A stretch of DNA of 64,000 nt from Escallonia rubra (lineage: Eukaryota; Streptophyta; Magnoliopsida; Escalloniales; Escalloniaceae). Numbering within the stretch: position 1 is the first letter of the stretch; each line of letters opens with the position of its first letter. Both the position numbers and the translations under genes were made by a program. Where the stretch lies: NCBI GenBank assembly GCA_033065855.1, contig JAVXUO010002287.1, positions 62,001-126,000 on the forward strand, written 5' to 3'. Of this stretch, positions 20,779 through 32,988 are shown in pieces. The notes beneath the pieces were generated by a model. The model did no database searches, was not told where the DNA came from, and saw only the letters and a list, made by a program, of their open reading frames with translations.

Positions 20779-22098
20779 TCGTCAAGTGTGTATAGAACTT
20801 GTGGTGTTCACAACCTTTCAAGAAACGTCAAAAAAACAATACAACAATCCAGCACCAACAGCCCACAAATCCCTACTTGGTTCTTCACCGCCGATCGGAG
20901 ATCTTCCACCACCGCCGGTTCTTCGGCGAGTGGTGACTCTGTACATATTAATTAGAGGTTTGATGTATGTGATTTCCCTTTAAATGAGTCTTTTGGTGCT
21001 ATTCACGACCTTGGGGAGTTGTGGTTGGCTGTTGCGCTTGGGATTGCGGTATGCGGTTGAGTGGCATGGGCTGGGGCTGTGGTTCGGACTGGTGCTGAGG
21101 TTGCTGGTGGTAGGCAGTGGTGGCGGTTTGGTTGCCTCGTCTCCTATCTGGGTTTCGGTCTAAGATGGGCTGGGCTTGCATCCTGGTTTGGGGTCGGATT
21201 TCATGGTGGTTCACGGTGGGTTGGGCACGGGGTGCTGCGGGTGTCGTGGGTCGTGGTGGTGGTAGATAGGCTGGCCGAGGAAGGTTTTCTTCCTGCTAGG
21301 GGTCCCTCTTCTTTTTCTTCCCTTTCCCCTCCCAAGTACATCCCCCTCCCCCCTCTCTCAGTTCCTTGTGGGTTGGATGGCATTGGTGGGCAGCTCTGTG
21401 TGACGCCGACGTGGGGAGTGGTTGGTTGGAATTGGTGGTCTGTGGGGGTGGATGGCCGTAGGTGGGGTTGTGGTTTGATGGTTTGAGGGGTGGTAATTGG
21501 CGGTGAGGGTGGTCGGCAATGGCAGTGGTGGTTCTTGGCAACCGGTGGTGGGGTTCGTTGTGGTTGACTGAGGAACGGTGGCCGGCGATGGCGCCAGTAC
21601 CAGGCTTGGTTGCGGGGAGCGTGGTGCGGTGTGAGGTGGCGCGTGAGTGTGGGGCTCGAGGGACACTTGGCGTGCATGGTTGACATTTGTGTAGTTTGGG
21701 CACATGGTTTTCATTGTTGACTATGTTGTGGTGTTCTTATGTTTTGGGATTATCTTTTGGGTTTTGTAATTTTTTTGTCATTTCTCTGGTCGTGAGCAAA
21801 CCTTCAGGGTTGTTGTCCCCTGTGTATAGTTAGTGTCTTGACTTGGGTAAAAGTGTACTAATATTTTATGCAGGTAGTCTTTGGTGGAGGTTCTTTCGAC
21901 GATAAAGCCGGTAGAAGTTCTTTGGCGATAAAGCCGGTAGAAGTTCTTTGGCGATAAAGCCGTTCTTGTTTTAGCCGCTCTCGGATATGCAAGGATGCCT
22001 GACTATGTGCCGGTCCTTGTCTGAGGTTACCAAACCAAAAAAAAAAAAAAATTAATAATATGATTGGTAGGATTTTTACCTACAGTCGAAAAAAAAAG
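20779..22098 (+). mobile_element. Retroposed 1.3 kb sequence with target duplication, unit 1
   Basis: AAGGACAATGTT stands on both sides (20767 and 22099) and the insert ends in an A-run, the mark of target-primed retroposition. The paralogous block near 15765 shows the uninterrupted site. The insert is GC- and TG-rich in its middle and contains a 26 bp tandem repeat (GATAAAGCCGGTAGAAGTTC...) at about 21900-21964 and an inner A-run near 22037. No reverse transcriptase or other domain is recognised, so it is either a non-autonomous retroposon or the 5'/3' UTR part of a LINE. Long frames on both strands here are compositional. Confidence 0.65.
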
Positions 22099-22259
22099 AA
22101 GGACAATGTTCAATAGAATGTGATGTCAAAAGCGTAAACTGTGCGCTACCAAATTGAGTTCACGACCAAATTCAGAGAGACTATATTCATGGTTTTGATC
22201 AAGAACCACCAATAGAGCAGTAAAAATAGCCCTAATCGACAAAGGAGCCATGATCCAAT

Positions 22260-22930
22260 GCGCACCCCAAGGAGCATTAATGGTTGAGGGTAGCTCAGAG
22301 CGCTCTAGTTAGTAAGAGGCGTAAGGCCTTACTCTATTCCGACTCCGGAATAGCGGATTTGAAGCGAGAATTACACTAGGTATATCTGGCCAGCAAATCA
22401 TAGTGGAGCGCACAAACAAGAAAAATACAACTCGGTATGTAGAGGATGTGAAACTAAACGATCTAAAGACAAGATCGCTACCCAAAAAAATCCTAAGGAA
22501 CATAGTCTAAAGCAGCATTGTACTACCATTGCTCTGAAGAACACTTCATGGAAAATAAACGACGATGAGGCCTGTAAAAGAGAAGCCACCCTGCACGAAG
22601 GGGCATGCTAACCTAATCTACAAGCGAAGCAGTACCCAGAAAGATCTTCGAAAACATTAGGTCAACCAGCGGTGTAATCAAAATCCCGCCGAATATCAAG
22701 AGGAGATCTCGAAAAGAATGAGCTGGGATTGACAGAAATCGTTCCTTGGTCGCAATCCGAGCTCTACATTTGACTAAATAAATTGAGACATGAAAATATC
22801 AAACACCTCAAAATATAAGACAGGCAAAGGAATCGCTAAATTTGGCTTTTATTCGTACTTGTCTATTTTCAAGCTAAGATCCCCAGACAAAAGATAGAGG
22901 GATCTTTGCTATTATTCCACATTACTAAAA
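22260..22930. repeat. Intra-unit duplicate block X', unit 1
   Basis: Diverged second copy of 16228-16700, adjoining the MADS-like gene. It has about 150 bp extra around 22315-22440. Confidence 0.75.
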
Positions 22931-22981
22931 CCAGTAATGGGTTCTCAAGATTAGAACCCATGACATGATGATGGATTATTT

Positions 22982-23527
22982 TCATGTTCTGAAAAGCCAC
23001 AAAGTCTTGCTCTCTCTCTCCTCAGCCTCTTCGGCTGCATTCAGCAACTCTATCCTCTCCTCCACAGCCCTCCTCGTCCGATCAAGCCGCTGCAGTAACT
23101 CCTCCAATTCACCAAACACTACACGGTCGTCAACACCTGCCGGGGATTCTCCAGCCTCTCCCAACATTGCCGACGAACCTATCTCGACTTCGGCGGCTTC
23201 CTTCCCTTTCTCCATCAAGCCCCTCTCGAGCTCTCCTTCTTCCTCTGCCGCCTCCGCGACTCCCGTCTCAACTCCCGTCCGGCGCTTTGTTCTCCTGGAC
23301 GAGGCTCTCTCGTAGTACCTTTCGATTAGCGAAAGGCAAGCCTTGGAGTCGCGAGGCCACGAGTAGCAAGAAGAAGACACGGGAGCCTCATCTTCTCCGT
23401 CGAAACACAGGAGGCACGCGTCAATGTCGCACAGTATAGTCAGTTCTCTGATCTTCTTCTCCAGGCCTTGTAGCCTCTTTGTGCCGTTAGATCTCTTGAA
23501 CACGAAATTCTCAAGATTGGTCGCCAT
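22982..23527 (-). CDS. Type I MADS-like protein with truncated MADS domain, unit 1
   Basis: Single exon, 181 residues from the ATG at 23527 (MATNLENFVF). Residues 11-45 read KRSNGTKRLQGLEKKIRELT then ILCDIDACLLCFDGE, matching the second half of the type I (M-type) MADS domain (KRxxGLxKKxxELxxLCxIxAC). SWPRDSKACLSLIERYYE (56-73) resembles the following type I region. The first part of the MADS domain, which inserts into the DNA groove, is absent. The C-terminus (about 90-175) is Glu-rich and likely coiled coil. Lack of introns also fits type I genes. It could be a dominant-negative or decaying copy; DNA binding is doubtful. Confidence 0.6.
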   Translation of the reverse strand: MATNLENFVFKRSNGTKRLQGLEKKIRELTILCDIDACLLCFDGEDEAPVSSSCYSWPRDSKACLSLIERYYERASSRRTKRRTGVETGVAEAAEEEGELERGLMEKGKEAAEVEIGSSAMLGEAGESPAGVDDRVVFGELEELLQRLDRTRRAVEERIELLNAAEEAEERESKTLWLFRT

Positions 23528-23604
23528 GAGCAAAACCCTAGAACGAAAACGAGCGAAACCCTAGAATTTGTGATCTGAGAGTGAGAACCACACGTCTGTC
23601 TACC

Positions 23605-23610
23605 TATATA
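23605..23610 (-). promoter_or_regulatory. TATA-like box of the unit 1 MADS-like gene
   Basis: TATATA about 80 bp upstream of the ATG at 23527, in the same context as copies at 36, 42802 and 61690. Confidence 0.45.
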
Positions 23611-23924
23611 AGAGAGGAGGCGAGAGAGCCAAAATAGGCTTGTTGCGGCCGGAATAAATCCTGTGATCTGAGAGCAATAACTGCACGTTTATGAAGAGAA
23701 GATTGTATACAAATCCATATATAGGAAAAGATTCCTTAGGAATCCTTGTAGAGGAGTAAATCATAAGGAAACAATTCTAGGATGATTGAAATCATAAATA
23801 AACTAGGAAACTAATTTTTACATAAAAGTCAAATTTTTGCAATGCCATTCAACTTCTGTGGTTTGCTCGTATTGGCTGTTTTTATTGACAAGTAAAGCGG
23901 TTGAGTTTTAAATTCAGCAACTGA

Positions 23925-24242
23925 GGGTCGTATGTTTTATCATTTTTGTTTTCTATTTTTTGCAATGATAACGAAAAAGATGTCTTTTGATATGTATTTT
24001 TACTAGTTTCAGTTTTCATTTTGGATATAATTACTCAAATAGTGTCAAAACTCTGAAAACATCTTAGATGTGTTTTCAGTTTTTTCCAACCAAAATTAAC
24101 CCGATATCAAAAAAAATAACAAAATTTTTTTTTGTGAAAAAATGATAAAAGTATGCAAACGTATTTTCTTACTGGATATTAAAATCATGAAAATAAAAAT
24201 ACAAAATAAAAACATAAAACGAAAATACTAAACATACAGCCC
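23925..24242. mobile_element. Same MITE, unit 2
   Basis: Orthologous insertion with the same ends and flanks as at 356-673, so it predates the unit duplication. The left end reads GGGTCGTATG here, one substitution from the other copies. Confidence 0.6.
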
Positions 24243-24347
24243 AACTTTCTGACGTCCCAAAATGCAGGAATTGTAGCTAACGATTAAAAACCTTAAGAAC
24301 GAAATTTTTTGTTGCAATCTATGTAACCTTTCCCACATTGGCGAATT

Positions 24348-25170
24348 CAGGGGCGGAACCTGGAAATTTTTTCAGGGGGTGCAAAATTTCTATCGAATGC
24401 ACCAAAAAAAAAAAAAAAAAATTTATAGTAAAATAATATTATATAGAGATTTTTTTAAATCTCTATATAATCACTGAATTAAACGAAATTTAAGAACTTT
24501 ATTATATCTCTATATAATCACTGAAATTAAACGATACAAATGTTTCGATACTCAAAATTTTAGAATTAAACTCTAGGTTTATGATACTTTTAATGTACAA
24601 ATATATTTGTATTGATATCTATATACATGCAAAATAACCCAAATCTGTAGCATAAGCATCGACATAAAAATATAAAATAAACAATAACAATAAATTAACG
24701 ATAATTTACCAAAGCAGTGGGCCACTCCGTCAAGCACTCAAGTCTCAAGTAGACAACACTCAACAGATAACAGACAAATTCACCATGGCTGGATGCAACT
24801 CTACCATTAATTGGGATGAAGCAACAGACAACAGACAAATTCCCAGCAGCAAATCCCAGCAATCGTCCGTGCAGCAGCTCGCGGTCGTCGGCAGCCGACA
24901 GGGTGACTGGGTGAGGCACTCCGTCAAGCAGATCTGGTCGCGTGGTCGGACGACGTCAAGCAGTGGCACTTCGTCAAGCAGATCTGGTGACTGGTCGCGT
25001 GGTCGGACGCCGGACAGAGACTCGGAGATCTGGTCGCCGGCGGAGTGCCGTTTCTTCAAGATCTGGTCGCCGGTCGGAGATCTACAAGGTGGGTTCAGAC
25101 CGTTCAGTCGCGTGGCGTCGCCGACAATATGTCAGATCTAGTCGCCGGTCGTTACGTCCACTGTCCACTG

Positions 25171-25205
<35 letters not shown>

Positions 25206-25318
25206 CCGAGTTGTGGTCTCGGGAACGGGGTGGTGTGATTCCCGAAAACCCAAAAAAAAATTTTAAGAAGTCAGGGGGTGCTTCAGCCCCCCCTTGCCAC
25301 AACGTAGGTCCGCTCCTG
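24348..25318. mobile_element. hAT-like element, unit 2
   Basis: Orthologous copy of 779-1756. Near its right end it reads CCCAAAAAAAAATTTTAAG, where unit 1 has a T-run, and it shares this with unit 3. Confidence 0.7.
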
Positions 25319-26250
25319 TAAGGCGATGGTGTCGAAACACAAAAATATCCGGGTGTCCAACATCCATGGGCGGCCTCTAAGATTGAATCTGAGAAAAAAC
25401 TTCTATTTTCTGCATGTCCATTCACGAACACCTTCAACCGCCGCTGTATCACTACTGCCGACCAACACCCTTCGATCTTTTCCATCTTTTTTGTCCTCCT
25501 TTTTTCTTTCAGCACGAAAACCCACACCACCACCAACAACTTCTTACATTTCGGTCGCCCTCAAACCCGAGCGACCACCATTAGTTGCAGGATCAGGTGT
25601 CGTCTACCATACCACCATCCTCATATTCCGGTCACCATCCCCAGTTGAAGGTCATAAGCATTCAATCGCGAAATCAACCACCATCACTTTCATCGTGTCC
25701 ACCACAACTACCGTAAACCCACCACCAAGGCCCACCTGATCTACACATTGAAGATATGCAGTCAACACCACGTGTGAAGCTACAATCTCATCAAAAATCA
25801 AAGATAAAAAAACCATTATGTGAATATTCAGCCTCAACCCGCCGGTTCTGGAAGTACCTAGATTAAACCACTTATAATTGAATGAATCATAGACCCACTG
25901 GGATTTTGGGATTGATTATGAGTACTGACCACGAAGATCAGCCTGACTATTATGCAGAACTCTGAAAGAAGAAGTAACATCTATATCTTTACTGCCGAAT
26001 ATTGTAAATCATTTTTGGCCGATATACCCTCCGCTAGTTACTCCAATAACAATCACTTTATTACTTTCTTGTTAATGTAGTTGATGTTAAACGAACATTG
26101 AGTGATGAATGTAATCTAAACATTGGAAAATGAAAGGTGCGGTGGTGGGAAAGAGATAAAAAAGAAAGGAAGCTCTTTAACCGAAAGGAAAAAACAAAGT
26201 AAATGGTTAATTAGGCTCTCAAAAAACTGAAAAGGAAAAATATATCTTGC
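25319..26250. other. Same non-coding flank, unit 2
   Basis: Near-identical to 1757-2688; no gene seen. Confidence 0.6.
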
Positions 26251-26267
26251 AACTTTTTCTAAATTGC

Positions 26268-26626
26268 TACTATCCTATTTAGAGGGAAAAGTTTCCAAGC
26301 TAAACTGAAGAAGCTGGGACTTGCAGTGATAGTTTACATGCTCTGGGGGGAAAGGAATGCTCGGATCTTCAAACAGCAACCACAGAATATGGAAGCAACT
26401 TTTCAGCAGATACAACAATGGATGCAATGGAGAGTAAAAAGCTGGAAGAGAGTTCCATGCTCCAGCAAGAACATGACATTATGTGATAATTGGGAGATAG
26501 ATAGAAGAATACTACTTGATTGATATTTTGTCATTGCTTATAAGCTAGGAAAGCTAAGTAAGGAAATATTGTACATCTGTAAATACATATTTTGAGATCA
26601 ATACAATTGACTTTCACCAAAAAAAA
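26268..26626 (+). mobile_element. LINE 3' end, unit 2
   Basis: Orthologous insertion with the same 17 bp duplication and a slightly shorter poly(A). It was inherited by unit duplication, not inserted independently. Confidence 0.85.
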
Positions 26627-26875
26627 AACTTTTTCTAAATTGCACTCTATGGTAATAATGTTTACACAAAAAAAGAGAAAATACAACAAATCTCACAAAA
26701 CCAAACCAAATTAGAATAAAATGATGAAGATTTCATATCTCGAGTGTATACCATAAATCAATTTAACAGTTTACAGCAACAAAGACGTGAATTGCTTCTT
26801 AAAATTTTTTCATACGCTATTTTTTTCACCAGCAGCATCACACATTTCGTAAAGTGAAATGGAGAAAAAGATGGA

Positions 26876-27285
26876 GGCCCCGTTTGACACTCATCTTTTT
26901 TTTTTCAGTTTTGGAAATTGAAAAAAAACAACGCGTTTGGTAACTATTTGTTTTCCTTCTCCAATTTAAAAAACCAGTTTTTAAACTGAAGAAGAAAAAA
27001 AAAACTCCAAAAATGAGTTTTTTTTTTCACTTTTGGTTTTTTTTTAGGCCACCGCCGGCCACCGCTACGTCCCACCACCGCCACCGCAAACCACCACAAA
27101 AAAAAACTCAAAATAAAAACTGGGTTATCAAACACAAAAAAAAAAAAAAACTCAAAATAAAACTCGGTTATCAAACACCCACTTGTTTTTGTAAAAAAAA
27201 AAATAAAAAATTTAACTGCTCTTTAATATATATATTTTTTTAAAACTGAAAACCAAAAAAAAAAAAAATATTGTCAAACAAAGCC
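26876..27285. mobile_element. Same MITE, unit 2
   Basis: Orthologous to 3315-3729, with differences mainly in homopolymer lengths. Confidence 0.55.
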
Positions 27286-27600
27286 TGGAGTTTCAAGTAG
27301 TCTAGTGAAACATACATTTCGTTAAAAGAGTAAGGCTACTGCCAAAAAGTCCAATTCAGTAAAAGGTCTCGAACGGTTTATTCTAAAATCTACACTATAA
27401 AAACAAAAAATAGTTTATGTTTCACTTAGCCAAGTTTGAGTTTCTCTCTCTCTTTGTATAATGGAAGAGATGGAAAGTGAGAAAATGGTAAAGAAAAAAA
27501 ATGGTAAAAAAAGGGGATTAACACCATCCACTTGGCTCTTTGGGTGCTGTAAGATCAGTTGGAGAAATAAAAAATTTTCCATCGGTAGATAGGGATCGGT

Positions 27601-27621
27601 CCCCCCCCCCCCCCCCCCCCT

Positions 27622-27652
<31 letters not shown>

Positions 27653-27663
27653 GAGAGAGAGAG
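27601..27663. repeat. Compound microsatellite downstream of CYP79 copy 2
   Basis: Same locus as 4045-4121 with a longer C-run and a much shorter (CA)n, so the tract length differs between units. Confidence 0.95.
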
Positions 27664-27846
27664 TGCTAAGAAAGAGAAGAAGATTTAGGGTTTTTAGATT
27701 TAAACGCCTTTAGCAACGAATTTTTGGCCGTCGCTAAAAACATATAAACTTATTCATTCTAGTTCGTTTCATTCTTTGTGCAACGCACAAGATCAATACT
27801 AGTTATATGAGAGGGGCAAGAGGGATATGATATACAAACGGAGAAG

Positions 27847-29849
27847 CTAGGTTTGAGCATCAGGATACAAGCTTGGAGCCAAACGTGGCCTTGCTAAAGC
27901 AAGCAAAGGTGTAGCAAGAAACAAATCCCCTACTGATTCAATGAGTTCAATGCTTTCTACGTTGGGTGGCATGCTCCAAGTGAACCCTTGAAGAAGCCTA
28001 GCCAGCAGCATTGTAGTCATGGTGGATCCCAAATTAACTCCTACGCATCCACGCCTCCCGGTGCTAAACGATAGCATGCGTAGGTCTGGCTCAGCAAGAA
28101 CCACCTCGGAGCTGTCCTTTAGGTGGCGCTTCGGCTTGAACTTAAGCGGCTCGTCCCAAACTTTTGGGTTCCGCCCTAGTCCTGGACGGCTGAGCAGCAC
28201 ATGACTACCCTTTGGGATGAAGTATCCTGCCACGGTGGTGTGTGAGACCGAGACGTGTGGGACATTGAAGGGGGCGATCGGGTGGAGCCGAAATGCCTCC
28301 CTCGCGCACGCCTTCACGTAGTTGAGCTGCGAGATGTCGGATTCTTGAACCCACCTGTCCTTTCCAACCACCCTGTCAAGTTCTTCAATGGCTTGCTGGA
28401 AGGTCTCTGGTCGATTTAGCATCTCCGCTAGTGCCCACTCTATAGCGTTCGATGGGTTGTCGACCGTTGCTATCATTAGTTCCTGTGAATATGAAAGAAA
28501 TTGATTAATACCCAATTTTGGCAAAGCTAGCTTAAGATTATTTTAAGGCTTAGAGAGTTCAACTGAAAAACCATTAACTGCTGTACACATTGCTGTTATT
28601 AATAAAAGATTTATTATTTTACAAAAAACACCTACCTAGTACTGTTTGATCCAACTTATACTACCGTTTCAGTTCGTTCCAGAGAAAGAGGGAGATTGAC
28701 CTTACTCATGGGCTTCATCTTGTAAAAACCTAATAATTAACCAAATATTATCTTATGATGTCGTACAAATGTGGAGTGCCTGTTATGCGCGCGTGCTTCT
28801 GAGAGAGAGAGAGAGAGTCTTACAACAATCTGTGCTTTGATCTCGTCCTCAGATAGTAGTGGCCCTCCATCAGCATCCCTGAGCCTGATTAGAACATCAA
28901 GCAAATCATTTGCTTCCTTCTCCCCATCCCTCCCTTGTCTAATTCTCGCGTTAATTATTGGATCATGAAACTTCTTCATTGAAGCCATAGCTTTCTTCAT
29001 TACCTTCTCATGACCATCCAAATCAAACCCCCTCAAAAATGGAAAATAGTCGGAAACACAAAAAGAATAAAGATAACCAAGAATGGTAAAGAGAGCCTCC
29101 ACATGCTCTTCCTCTTCAACTCCTGGCCCTCCATCCTCCATGCCCTCCCCAAAAAACCTCCTCCCAAGAATCATTTTCCTAATCACATTCCCGCAATAAT
29201 GCTGGGCCGCCATGCGGACATTGACTAGACCGAGGCCGCTCACCCCCTTCGCGCATTGGTTGAAGACATAGCGAACGAGGTGATCGGCTTCCTCTACTCT
29301 TTTGTCATGCATCCAGCGATGTCTTGCGGTGGAGAGCACCTCGGAAGTGACGACTCTCCTCATTTTCTTCCATTGTTCTCCCAAAGGAGTGAGAGCCGTC
29401 GATAAGTATCCACTGCTTGTGAGATCAGAAGCCATGGTTTTAGGCCGGGAGGAGAAAACCGCGTCTTGCTTTTTCAAGAACTCACGCCCTAGTTCTGGAG
29501 ATGTGACTGCAACGACGTGGACATTCCCGATGCGGATACACAAGATTTCTGTGTTCATTTCCTCCATGAGCTTGTGTATCCATCGGAAAACAGGCCTGTT
29601 TTTCAGCATCTCGGGGAGGTTTCCGATTAACGGCCATGGTTTAGGGCCAGGAGGTAGCAAGACTGGGTTGGTTTTCTTCCTACCCGATGGTGTACATCCG
29701 GCAACGAATATCAAAAGCACTGCCAAGATAAATAGGAATAAGCAGATGTTGAATGGGGTTGATGGATAGCCAATGTCAATCTTCTGAAGGGTGGAGATGA
29801 AGAGGGTTGTGGTGTTGAAGGAAGGTAGGCTTGGGGTTTGGTTCTCCAT
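27847..29849 (-). CDS. CYP79: CYP79-family cytochrome P450, copy 2 (two exons)
   Basis: Exon 1 is 29849-28824 and exon 2 is 28482-27847, encoding 553 residues. The intron is 341 bp against 345 bp in copy 1, and its small indels are shared with copy 3. The protein is identical to copy 1 except Thr for Pro at 174 and Tyr for Phe at 218; exon 2 is identical. The anchor, ExxR, NPSN I-helix motif and heme cysteine are all intact. The gene sits in the unit-3-like left arm of the mosaic unit 2, so its closest relative is copy 3. Substrate is unknown. Three near-identical copies suggest increased dosage, but expression cannot be judged here. Confidence 0.93.
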
Positions 29850-29953
29850 GGTCTTTGCTCAATCGCAAGTCTATGATTCTTTTTTGCATGTGCTTGTGCT
29901 TGTGCTTTTGCTTGTGCATGTACAGCATGAGGATGAAACCCATGTTGCTTGCC

Positions 29954-29960
29954 ATTTATA
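29954..29960 (-). promoter_or_regulatory. TATA box of CYP79 copy 2
   Basis: Same TATAAAT at the same distance from the ATG at 29849; the surrounding leader is unchanged. Confidence 0.55.
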
Positions 29961-30077
29961 ATGGTTCTCAAATGATACTCCGTAAAAGACATGACTTCTG
30001 GAGACAAGGTTCAATAGTGAGAGATGAGTGAGAGGTTGCAATCCATGGTTCATGCACTGTATATGGTCTGCATGTCA

Positions 30078-32430
30078 CCTTCAGCGCCTAACGTTTTTCA
30101 CAATTTTGACAGGTAACCACATGGAAGTAGTTTACAATGGGTTTGTCCACTGCCTGGGTTCAATGGGGTTTAAGTAGTAAAACAGGGTGATTTGATCTCG
30201 TTAACCTATTTAACTTGAAGTGATATAATTAATGAAGCCACATCTCTAATCAGTTAAGTTTTCTAATTATGACCTTGTGACTTTTTCTAAACCAATCTTA
30301 TTGTCCTCTTCGCAAAGGCATACTAAATCCATGAAAAACAATTACCGGCCATAATGAGTGTTTTTTACATGCATATTTTCCAACACTCAATATTTACTAC
30401 CATTAGAACCAACAAACTTTACTTCGTATCCCAAATAATGATCATACTTGGCCGAGAAGAGGATCGACCTCCTTAACTTCTTCTCAGTCTCATCAAATTC
30501 TGATGAAAGTATGGCAATAAACTTCGACCTTACTTTAAATTGACTTTTTTATTGTAGAAATCCAATACTCCCATGTCAATATTAAGTTACTAAAATTTGA
30601 ACCAACCACACCCATTTTAGTCTCAGTAGAGTCTTTCAGTGGCAATTAATAAGGTGAAGCAGGATCAGGAACAACGAATCTCTTTATGATAAATAGATCC
30701 ATTTTGCAAGAGAACATAAGAACGATTGAACAATTCAAGGAAATGCCTAACTAATATAACATTTTTGGCTCGTGCAATAGAGAACCGTAAGTTTTAAAAT
30801 TCGTAATTCGCAATTAACATGTTTTTTTTTAAACTGAATAGCAATATGATTCTTATTAATTTTTTGGGTTTTGACATACCTTACCCCCATTGTTTTTGTA
30901 AAAAGTAAGAGGATTGAAGATAATGATTGACCTCATAAAATCTAGCTTGCAAGATCTTTTCATGTACACATAACACGCTCCTTGTAGAAAATTAGCATTA
31001 GCTTTAAGAGGATGCATGACTTTGTAAATAGCAAAATGAGAAGAAACTGACTATACATTAGACGCGGAGACATTACGATTTAGGTGGCTCCATATATAAG
31101 CACTATCAGGATCCTAATTTAACAACGGAGGTAAGTCACGAGGGCGTTGGAAGCAAAGGCGAATGTGCCCCCGTGATTCAAGCGTATAATTGATCTACAA
31201 CAATTTTGATTGTGATAATTGGTAAACAAGATGGAGATATATGCACCTAGTTAGCAAGTACTAAGCTGATTGGCCGGTAATTTCTATTAAAGAACGATTA
31301 ATAGAAAATGATATTATTTGGGGAACTTGAAATATACGATGGTCTTATAGAAAGGAACTTGACTAATTTTGTGAAAAAGAAGCAACCTCGGCACAGATAA
31401 GAGCGGCTTATTTGTGCAATAGTTTGTGATGGTGGTGTCAAAAAAGGAGGGTTTTTAAAGTGAAAAGGGAATCAAAGATAGGCGGAAGGGGAGTGTGATA
31501 CAAAGACAAGGCCAAAGGTATATTTATAGGAGAGAGTGGAGAAGACGGTCAAGTGGAAAGCTTTAACCAAAATGATGCCGTTTTACTCGAATGAAAATCT
31601 TTTTAGCTCATAGGAAATATCAAGAAAAATACCTTACTGAAGTCGTCTTCAAGACCCCGTTAAAAGATCAATATATAGTAGAAAAATGAATTCAGGAAGC
31701 CGACTTGGGGGCCGGGGTGCTCCCTCAAGATTGCTTGGGAAGGAAATGTAGTCTAGGTTGATGCACCTGATGGCTTGACATACCCCTTATTATCCCAAAA
31801 AAAAAAAAAAGGGCAAATAAGTGATTGAAGCAATGAAAAACTATAAATTCTTAAAGAATCAACGATGAATTGTATTAATGTAACAAAATGCTTTATGTAA
31901 GTTGCTTACAAGCTTATACTATTCGTGTAAAAAAATAGCTTATAAGCTTAGTTTTGGTACGCAGACCTTGAGATGTTTAGAGTACTTGGGAGTTAGGAGA
32001 GTTAAAAATGAATATTAACAACTTTATTTTACTATCCTTAGCGAAATCTAGTTTTGGTATCAGAAACCACTGTGGCCATGAACCAATTGAAATTACGGCC
32101 GCCATAAACAGCTATAAAAGATCGAGTCGCCTTTAAAAGCTAGAAGACTTTTTTAAATAGTTAAAATCGTCTTCTTATAGCTATTTTAGCCATGAAGCAC
32201 TGTTTCGTGTTCGTATCGACGCCAAGAAGAAAAACAAAAAGAAAAAAGAAGTCTAAATCAGCTTCGGGTTTGTATTCTGTCTAAGGGAGAACTGTTTGGA
32301 CTTCAATTACTTTTCTTTTATATGTTGTTTCAAAAAAAATAGACTGGACTCTAGCTCCAAGGAGTTTTCTTGATAAGCAAAAATCAATCTTTGTAGTAGC
32401 TATAAGGAGGGTCCTGGTTCATATAGCAAC
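30078..32430. other. Upstream region of CYP79 copy 2
   Basis: Homologous to 6540-8908 with scattered substitutions and a few small deletions shared with unit 3. Ends at the deletion junction GCAAC/TTGGAAG. No gene seen. Confidence 0.6.
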
Positions 32431-32988
32431 TTGGAAGTTCCCAAGCAAAGCAATGCAGCAAGTTTGCCAGTGCAAATCCTACCGTGGTTTTGGTTGCACT
32501 TGCACCCATCACTAATCCAGGATAAATCCTCCGACCAGCTCCAAATCAAACGGCTGCGTGTGACTCGAAATGCTGGCCTTAAAATCGACTTTTGTCTCCA
32601 TGAACCTCTCTCAATAAGATTGATCCGGGTTCTTCCACGCTTTTGGGTCCCTCCCAAACGCCCATGCATACTCTAGGATCTGGTTTTCGGGTAAATGTCA
32701 TAGCCGCCTATCTTGCAATTTCCCATGGTTTCGCGAGGCATTAGTACTGTCTCTGGAGGGTGCAACCTGAAAGTCTCCTTCACCACCATCTTTAAGTATA
32801 CGAGCTCTTAAGCATCAGCTTCATCTACTTTTAACTTCTTTCCTATGCAGCTTCTAATTTCAGCCTGTACCTTTCTCATCACCCTTGGGTTCCTAGCAAC
32901 CTCAGTCATTGCCCACATCATGGAAAAGGAAGTCATTGTATGGAATGATACTCTTATGCAGAATGGACGAGTCATCGAATGTCAGATA
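32431..32988 (-). pseudogene. CYP71-type P450 pseudogene, 3'-truncated, unit 2
   Basis: Same broken exon as in unit 1, but its last codons are gone: the frame stops at FAWELP's first residues, where the shared 4.3 kb deletion cuts in. The Tyr-for-Cys change and the 5 bp duplication are present, so the gene was already dead before the deletion. Confidence 0.82.

Larger units (their letters stand above)
1..23569. repeat. Tandem duplication unit 1
   Basis: The sequence starting GTGATCTGAG at base 1 recurs at 23570, 42767 and, diverged, at 61655, and whole blocks follow in the same order. Unit 1 carries CYP79 copy 1, the most complete CYP71-type pseudogene, an old PIF/Harbinger element, a TRIM, an NFS2 3' fragment and a MADS-like gene. 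It alone retains 8909-13236. The unit boundary is arbitrary, being set by the window edge. Confidence 0.95.

Noticed and set aside
21061..21714. Long overlapping frames (118-161 codons) on both strands
   Set aside because: Caused by TG/GG-rich retroposon sequence; all read Gly/Trp or His/Pro low complexity.
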